Assembly (NCBI GenBank): GCA_945643635.1
Contig: CALZFC010000060.1
Span: 1,398,501 to 1,462,500, forward strand
Source: Allodiplogaster sudhausi
Lineage: Eukaryota > Nematoda > Chromadorea > Rhabditida > Diplogasteridae
Length of the DNA stretch: 64,000 bases
Direction: 5' to 3'
Shown here piece by piece: positions 59,473-64,000 of the stretch. The translations under genes were made by a program, and so were the position numbers. Numbering within the stretch: the stretch's first letter is position 1; each line of letters opens with the position of its first letter. The notes beneath the pieces are model-generated. The model had not been told where the DNA came from, made no database searches, and saw only the letters and a list, made by a program, of their open reading frames with translations.

Positions 59473-61477
59473 TTCTTCCTCTCTACCCTCTCTATCTGTC
59501 TACTTCCCTACTCTCTCTTTCACTCTTCATCACACTCTCTTTTTCTCTACCTCTATCTCTTTCTCACTCACTGTCGACAATCTCTCTGCCAGTTCTCGTC
59601 TTGTTTCTTCACTTCACACTAGCACCTAAACCATCTCTCTCTCTCTCACTCTCTCTCTCTCTTCCCCTCTCGCTGTCCTGAACTTTCTCGATTTCCAATG
59701 CTATCTCATTCTGACAGTCTAGAGATGCGCAAAATGACGTAAAAAGAGGAAGAAGGCACGCACACAGACGGCCTGAGGCGAAAACGTGATTTGCGCTTCA
59801 CACATGAGGGCAAGAAGAAAGGAAGACGGATGAGAGAGAGAGAAGGAGATAAAGAGAGAGAGAGGGAGAGAAAAGAGAGGGAAGGAGAGAGAAAGAAATA
59901 AAAAAAAAAGATAAATGGACGAAAATAAGCAGTGAAATATGTAAAACGATTTCACAAATAAAGGCAAACTAGAAAGCGAGAGAAAGAAGGGCGAGAAAAA
60001 AAGACTTGAAGAGAAACAAAACAAGGAAAAAATTTGGAAGAGATTAGCGGCAGCATTTCCTTTAAAGGCTGATAAGAACTCCCACAAATTAAAAAAAAAA
60101 GAAGAAAAGAATGCATTCATTTGGCATTGAAGAAGAAGTTAAGAAAGACAGTCAATTTGTGAGATTGGAAATTATGCAAAAGTATATCGTAGCTTAGGCT
60201 GAGCGAATGATTAATTCAATATAATAAAATAATAAAATAATATGCAGAGAGAGAGAGAGTTAGTGAGAGGGAAAGAGAGGTAGACAGAGAGAAGGATAAA
60301 TAGGTGAAATGCAAGAAACAATTAACTATTTCGTTTTCACCACAATTATATGTATATGTTTATGTACACACAAATGTATAATAATAATTATTTGGAAGTG
60401 TCAAACGCAAAAAAGAGAGGAATCCATTAATAAAAGCGCTATATGGTCATATATCATATATATGTATTTATGCATGTTCTAGACGTAACCTAATGGTGAC
60501 CGTGATAGCGGAAGCGGAACGGTATAAAGTGCAAGATTATTCATTAATCAAAGGGCAGCAAAAGAAATCTTTGTACACAATAAACAAATAAATAATATCA
60601 ATATCGAAACGAAAAAAAATTATCATAAAATAAATCAACAAAAATAAACAAACTAATAAATAAATAAGTAAACAAACAAATAAACAACTGAATATATAAT
60701 ACCTGAGCGCATTTCCGCGTGCCATGAACGCCTTCGAGTGCTGCGGTGAATCTGACTGCGGCGGCTTGCATGGAATCGACGATGCTTGACTTAACCTCAA
60801 TTATTACTTTTATTAATTACTTAATTAATTTGTTCGCTTTTTTTTATTCACATGTTTATTTATTTCTTCTCTTTTAAAATAAACATTTATGTTTATGAAT
60901 ATTCTACAATAGAAATTCTGCATAATACAATTTACTCTTCGATATTTTAGTTAAAATTCGCGCCATTTGTCTCTACAAGAAGCGGCCATGCTATTAGTCT
61001 CTTGATAAAAGCCAAATGGCCTATAATCCCACAGGATAGTAATCCAGTTTTTGTAAACAATTGCTTGTGACTCATCATATAAATGGAAAAATATCGATTA
61101 ATTATAATATTTTCATTTTTATCGATTTATTTGAATCCTTAAAAATCTATTAATTTAAATCTTTTTCAAATAATTCATATATTGATTTATTTGTTTCTTT
61201 AATTATCGATTCATTTAAAAGGAATCCCAAGTTATCGATTGAGTCAAATCTTTTCCAAATCATCGATGGATTTAGAGAGGCTTACGACGACACGGATGCG
61301 TGACGATAGAGCGGATTCGGCAGGGGCGCGGGGCCGGCAGAAAGCGCCGCCGCCGCCACCGCCGCCGGAGAGGGCTGCTTCCCGGACTGTGGAGGAGGAG
61401 GATCCAGAACGACGCGAGGTAGTCGATGATGTTGATGGTGGTGGAGCAGGTGCTGCTGGTGTTGCTGTTGCTCGGGC
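49023..61477 (-). CDS. Neprilysin-like M13 zinc metallopeptidase (type II membrane protein)
   Basis: Cell-surface zinc peptidase trimming extracellular peptides. Exons: 61286-61477, 60703-60795, 57063-57217, 56599-56709, 56080-56168, 55704-55776, 55373-55479, 55042-55134, 54665-54760, 54151-54265, 53831-53898, 53563-53646, 52517-52650, 52031-52256, 51751-51870, 51376-51494, 51008-51108, 50610-50729, 50143-50273, 49851-49916, 49572-49670, 49023-49199. All 21 junctions are in phase, giving 855 residues. Cytosolic N terminus with Gln/His run; membrane anchor [20 protein letters not shown] near residue 105; [12 protein letters not shown] near 200; zinc site [10 protein letters not shown] near 690; third zinc ligand GENIADNGG near 750; C-terminal CRIW. 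The usual NA[YF] substrate motif reads VDAFHYF, Asp for Asn. Exon 61286 begins at an acceptor; the start codon lies further upstream and was not found. Confidence 0.93.
50035..50133 (-). ncRNA. tRNA-like or SINE fragment in a neprilysin intron
   Basis: Minus strand has A-box-like TGGCAGATTGGTAGTGGGG and, about 40 nt on, B-box-like GGGCTCAAATCCC. A clean seven-pair acceptor stem is not apparent, so a tRNA-derived repeat is more likely than a functional tRNA. Lies in the intron between exons 50143-50273 and 49851-49916. Confidence 0.35.
52641..53060. repeat. 82-bp tandem repeat copying an exon's 3' splice site
   Basis: The segment CCCACTTGATC...AATCGAT (minus strand: acceptor AG then ATCAAGTGGG, the start of exon 52517-52650) recurs at about 52723, 52803, 52885 and 52967, with a decayed copy near 53025. 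Spacing is 80-82 bp. The rest of each unit is AT-rich with ATTAATTAAT. Confidence 0.8.
53061..53560. other. Neprilysin intron, nothing further seen
   Basis: AT-rich intron sequence with a GAAGAAGAAGAA run at 53440-53465. No exon or element recognised. Confidence 0.5.
54385..54597. repeat. Palindromic H1-related element, copy 4
   Basis: Lies in the neprilysin intron between exons 54151-54265 and 54665-54760. Ends read GGATCGCCGAAAAAATTCC and TTTTCGCCGATCGCCC; the middle has TTTCACATGCTATTTCACC and GTGAAAATAACACATGCG as arms, with a CT run inserted. Confidence 0.6.
56331..56490. repeat. Inverted repeat arm 1 flanking neprilysin exons 3-4
   Basis: Contains CATCCGCAATGCTTCTATCA and GGCGGACTTTTATCAAG. 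The inverse is at 57470-57627. Located in the intron downstream of exon 56599-56709. Confidence 0.75.
57470..57627. repeat. Inverted repeat arm 2 flanking neprilysin exons 3-4
   Basis: TTGATAAAAGTCCGCCTTC and TGATAGAAGCATTGCGGATG are the inverse of arm 1 over about 155 bp. Located in the intron upstream of exon 57063-57217, so the pair brackets the membrane-anchor exon and the next one. Confidence 0.75.
57628..60702. repeat. Long GA/CT-rich intron of the neprilysin gene
   Basis: Runs of (GA)n at 57640-57990, 58235-58520, 58750-58890 and 59830-59890, and (CT)n at 59128-59262 and 59425-59690, plus GAAGAAGAAGAAG at 59342-59365. Open frames are repeat translations. No additional exon recognised. 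Confidence 0.75.
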
Positions 61478-61499
61478 CTTAAAGTGTGTTAAACGACTT

Positions 61500-61949
61500 T
61501 TGTCTCTCTCTCTCTCTGTCTTTGTCTTACTCTATCTCTCTCGCTCTCTCTCTCTCGCTTTCTCTCTCCTATCGCCTTTCCCTGTCTCTTTGCTGAATCT
61601 ATCGTCCCTCAGTTGGCTCTGCTCTCTCTCTCTCTCTCTCCCTCTCTCTCATCCCTCTTTCTCTGTATTGTCCATTCCAACCATCTCTCTCTATCTCTCT
61701 CTCTCTCTTCCACCCTCGTTCTCTTCAGAAAGTGCAGCCCTCTCCCCATCCTCTCCGGCATCTTCGCTTTCAGCAAGTTTATTCTTGGCATTCTTGCCTT
61801 CGGCCACTTTCACAAGCTCTCTGTCTCTCCTTCTCCATTTCTCTCGCAGTCGCTCTATCTCTCTCACTTTATTCTTTCTATATCTCCCCCTCTCTCTTTC
61901 TCACTCTCACTCTCTTTCTCTCTCTCCCCCTCTCTCTTTCTCACTCTCA

Positions 61950-61996
<47 letters not shown>

Positions 61997-62293
61997 CCCC
62001 CCCCCACAATCGCTTCCGAACGGTTCTCTGTTTCTCTTTCATCACTCACCGCCAAAACAATGGTGGCTGGCTTCGCAGTCAACCATTCGCCTGTGACGTT
62101 CTCTAGCACTTTCACTTTTATAGCGCACTCTCTCGTCATCTCTCTCACTCTCTCAATCTCTATGTTTCCCTCAGTCTTTCTCTCTGTTCAACTACTGGTA
62201 ATTCTCAGTTGCTCCACCAACACTCCCCTTCTCGCACTCTCTGTCTCACTATCCGCGTGAGCTTCTGCAAGGTGAGCTCTCTTCTCCCTCCCT

Positions 62294-62332
<39 letters not shown>

Positions 62333-62574
62333 GCTCTCTCTCTCTCCCTTTCTCTCTCTTTGGTCAGTGTACCGAGGCTTCTTCTCCTTTTCCCTTGCTT
62401 GCTCCTGAGATGCCTCAGGCGATTCGTCACAAAGTTTGCTATGTACAGGATGTCGGAGGACTTCGAGGGAGAGAGAGACAGACAGACAGACAGAGAGAGA
62501 GAGAGACTGAAAGGGAGAGAGAAAGAGAGAGGGAAGGGAGAGGAGACACAGGCGAGATACGGAGAGAAAAAGAA

Positions 62575-62611
<37 letters not shown>

Positions 62612-62770
62612 GAGGGTAGGAGAAAGAAAAGAGTATAAGAAAAGAGCAGAAAGAAAGCGAGAAAAATCAACGACATGAGTGCGGTTTCTCTTTGTGCTTG
62701 TCTGATAAGAGGAGTGGTTGCTGAAAGGGAGCAAGCAAGGCATGAGATAACGAGAGGGAGAATGAGAGAA

Positions 62771-62801
<31 letters not shown>

Positions 62802-63507
62802 AAGAGAGACAGAGTGAGAGAGAGTGAGAGAAAGTGGAGGAGGCAAGCAGCGAGAGAGTGGAGAAAGAGAGAGAGCAAGTGCATAAAACAGGAACAGAGA
62901 ACGGGATCTTGAAAGGAAATTTGAAGTGGCCAAAAGGAAGCTTACTGTAACCGCTCATTCGCAAGATGAACGATCACTATGAAAATACATGAGAAGTCTA
63001 AAATAAAATTTTTTTTTTTATAATCTAAAATAAAAATTTTCTTTTAATCACAGTTTGTAAAATATAAAAGAAAGGTGTCAAAACAGCAGTATTTAGACAC
63101 ATCGAGAAGCGCAATATTCGATAAGCGCAAATTTGCGCCGCAAGAGAATTGGAGCTGAAAGCGAATGTTTTCCTCACAATCAGATGCTTTTGGGGCTCAG
63201 GACGAATGGGGGGGGGGGGCTGCAGTAAATAAGTGGACAAAAAAATCAGGAATTTCACAGCACCCTAGACTCGTCGGATGTTTCTTCTACTACGTTTTTT
63301 TTTGTTGTTGTTCTATTCCAGATCGCATTTCGTGCTGGTGAGAAGCGTTCTTTTCCTTCCCGGCAGTCATAGTAAAAAGTAGCGCCAAAGCAGCTTTACC
63401 TCAATCTCTCACGATCATCTTTCCCATGTGAAACTTTCGCTCGCTCTCTCTCTCCTTCTCTCTCTACCTCTCTCGCTCTCTCCCTCTCGCTCTATCTTTC
63501 TCTCTCG

Positions 63508-63539
<32 letters not shown>

Positions 63540-63812
63540 TTATCTCTACCTCTATTTCTAGCTTTGCCTCCAGACCGCACTTTTGGTGCAAAATAGCAAA
63601 AGATAAAAGAATCGTAGTGACTTTGCTCTCGATTCCGGTCCCATTTGTGTCGTTCCTTGTGCTTTTGTTTCTTTTTTCTCTGTTTTCTCTCTCAATCTCC
63701 TTCTTTCTCTCTCTCTCTTTCTCTCTCTCTCTAACTCTCTCTCCTTCCCACTCTCTTTCTCTCTCTCTCTAACTCTCTCTTCATTTCTATCTCTCTCTCC
63801 CCTTCTCTCTCT

Positions 63813-63859
<47 letters not shown>

Positions 63860-64000
63860 ACCCCTCTCTCCCTCCTTCGCTCGGGCAGCTTTTTCAGAAG
63901 GGTGAAGATATAAGCTGCTTGCTTTCTCAACGTGTGCACGATCAGGCACAGCAGATGCACCAGGGCACATATTGGAAACTGTCAAGGTATAACGTTGCAA
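61500..64000. repeat. GA/CT-rich tract upstream of the visible neprilysin exons
   Basis: (CT)n at 61500-61990, 62290-62360 and 63435-63850; (GA)n at 62465-62610 and 62755-62840; G run at 63207-63220. The 5' end of the neprilysin gene probably lies here or beyond, but no exon could be identified. Confidence 0.7.

Noticed and set aside
60120..60700. Further neprilysin exon between 57.2 and 60.7 kb
   Set aside because: Exon 60703-60795 already joins 57063-57217 in phase, and no exon-like GC-rich frame with splice sites was seen between them.

Overview
The window reads as nuclear DNA of an animal, most probably a nematode. Genes are split into many short exons (about 40-290 bp) by introns with GT...AG ends, typically TTTCAG-type acceptors, and exons are GC-richer than the AT-rich introns. 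The gene content fits a worm: an astacin metalloprotease with EGF-like and CUB-like tails, a Thr-rich secreted Cys-repeat protein resembling the nematode C6/DUF281 families, a C-type-lectin-like secreted protein, a Ctr copper transporter and an M13 neprilysin. The species cannot be named from sequence alone. Non-coding space is full of (GA)n/(CT)n microsatellites, palindromic transposon relics and two tRNA-like sequence types.

Layout. 1-1.5 kb: no gene seen. 1.5-6.7 kb (minus): astacin-like protease with an internal exon duplication. 6.7-9.7 kb: repeats, including a tRNA-derived SINE. 10.0-11.9 kb (minus): secreted Thr/Cys-rich C6-like protein, TATA-like element near 12.07 kb. 12.4-14.4 kb: very large imperfect inverted repeat. 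14.8-15.2 kb: 100-bp tandem repeat. 16.35-16.7 kb: relic related to the 5' end of the C6-like gene. 17.7-18.2 kb (minus): fragment of an unrecognised gene. 18.3-18.7 kb: second SINE. 19.7-21.4 kb (plus): C-type-lectin-like gene. 22.2-23.1 kb: palindromic repeat. 23.8-24.5 kb (minus): membrane-protein exons. 26.8-29.8 kb (minus): Ctr copper transporter with an LTR-like element antisense in its first intron. 29.8-33.1 kb: GA/CT-rich, no gene.

33.1-48.7 kb is the most unusual part: a tandem array on the minus strand of an unrecognised single-pass membrane protein family. It has five promoter/leader-exon units but only four gene bodies. Copies A and C are open throughout. Copy B is broken and its leader exon is separated from the body by a 1.7-kb terminal-inverted-repeat element that carries its own small spliced gene. 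Copy D is broken and has lost a splice donor just before the membrane exon. Unit X keeps only a decayed promoter and leader exon.

49.0-61.5 kb (minus): a neprilysin-type M13 zinc metallopeptidase, 22 exons whose phases all agree, about 855 residues visible; the start codon lies upstream of what I can read. From 57 kb to the end the sequence is dominated by GA/CT repeats.

Most recognised products are secreted or surface proteins (two zinc peptidases, lectin, copper importer, array proteins). There is no sign of an operon linking them; only the lectin and the transposon-borne gene lie on the plus strand. Exon edges were placed by hand from splice motifs, reading phase and family motifs, so single-base errors are possible.
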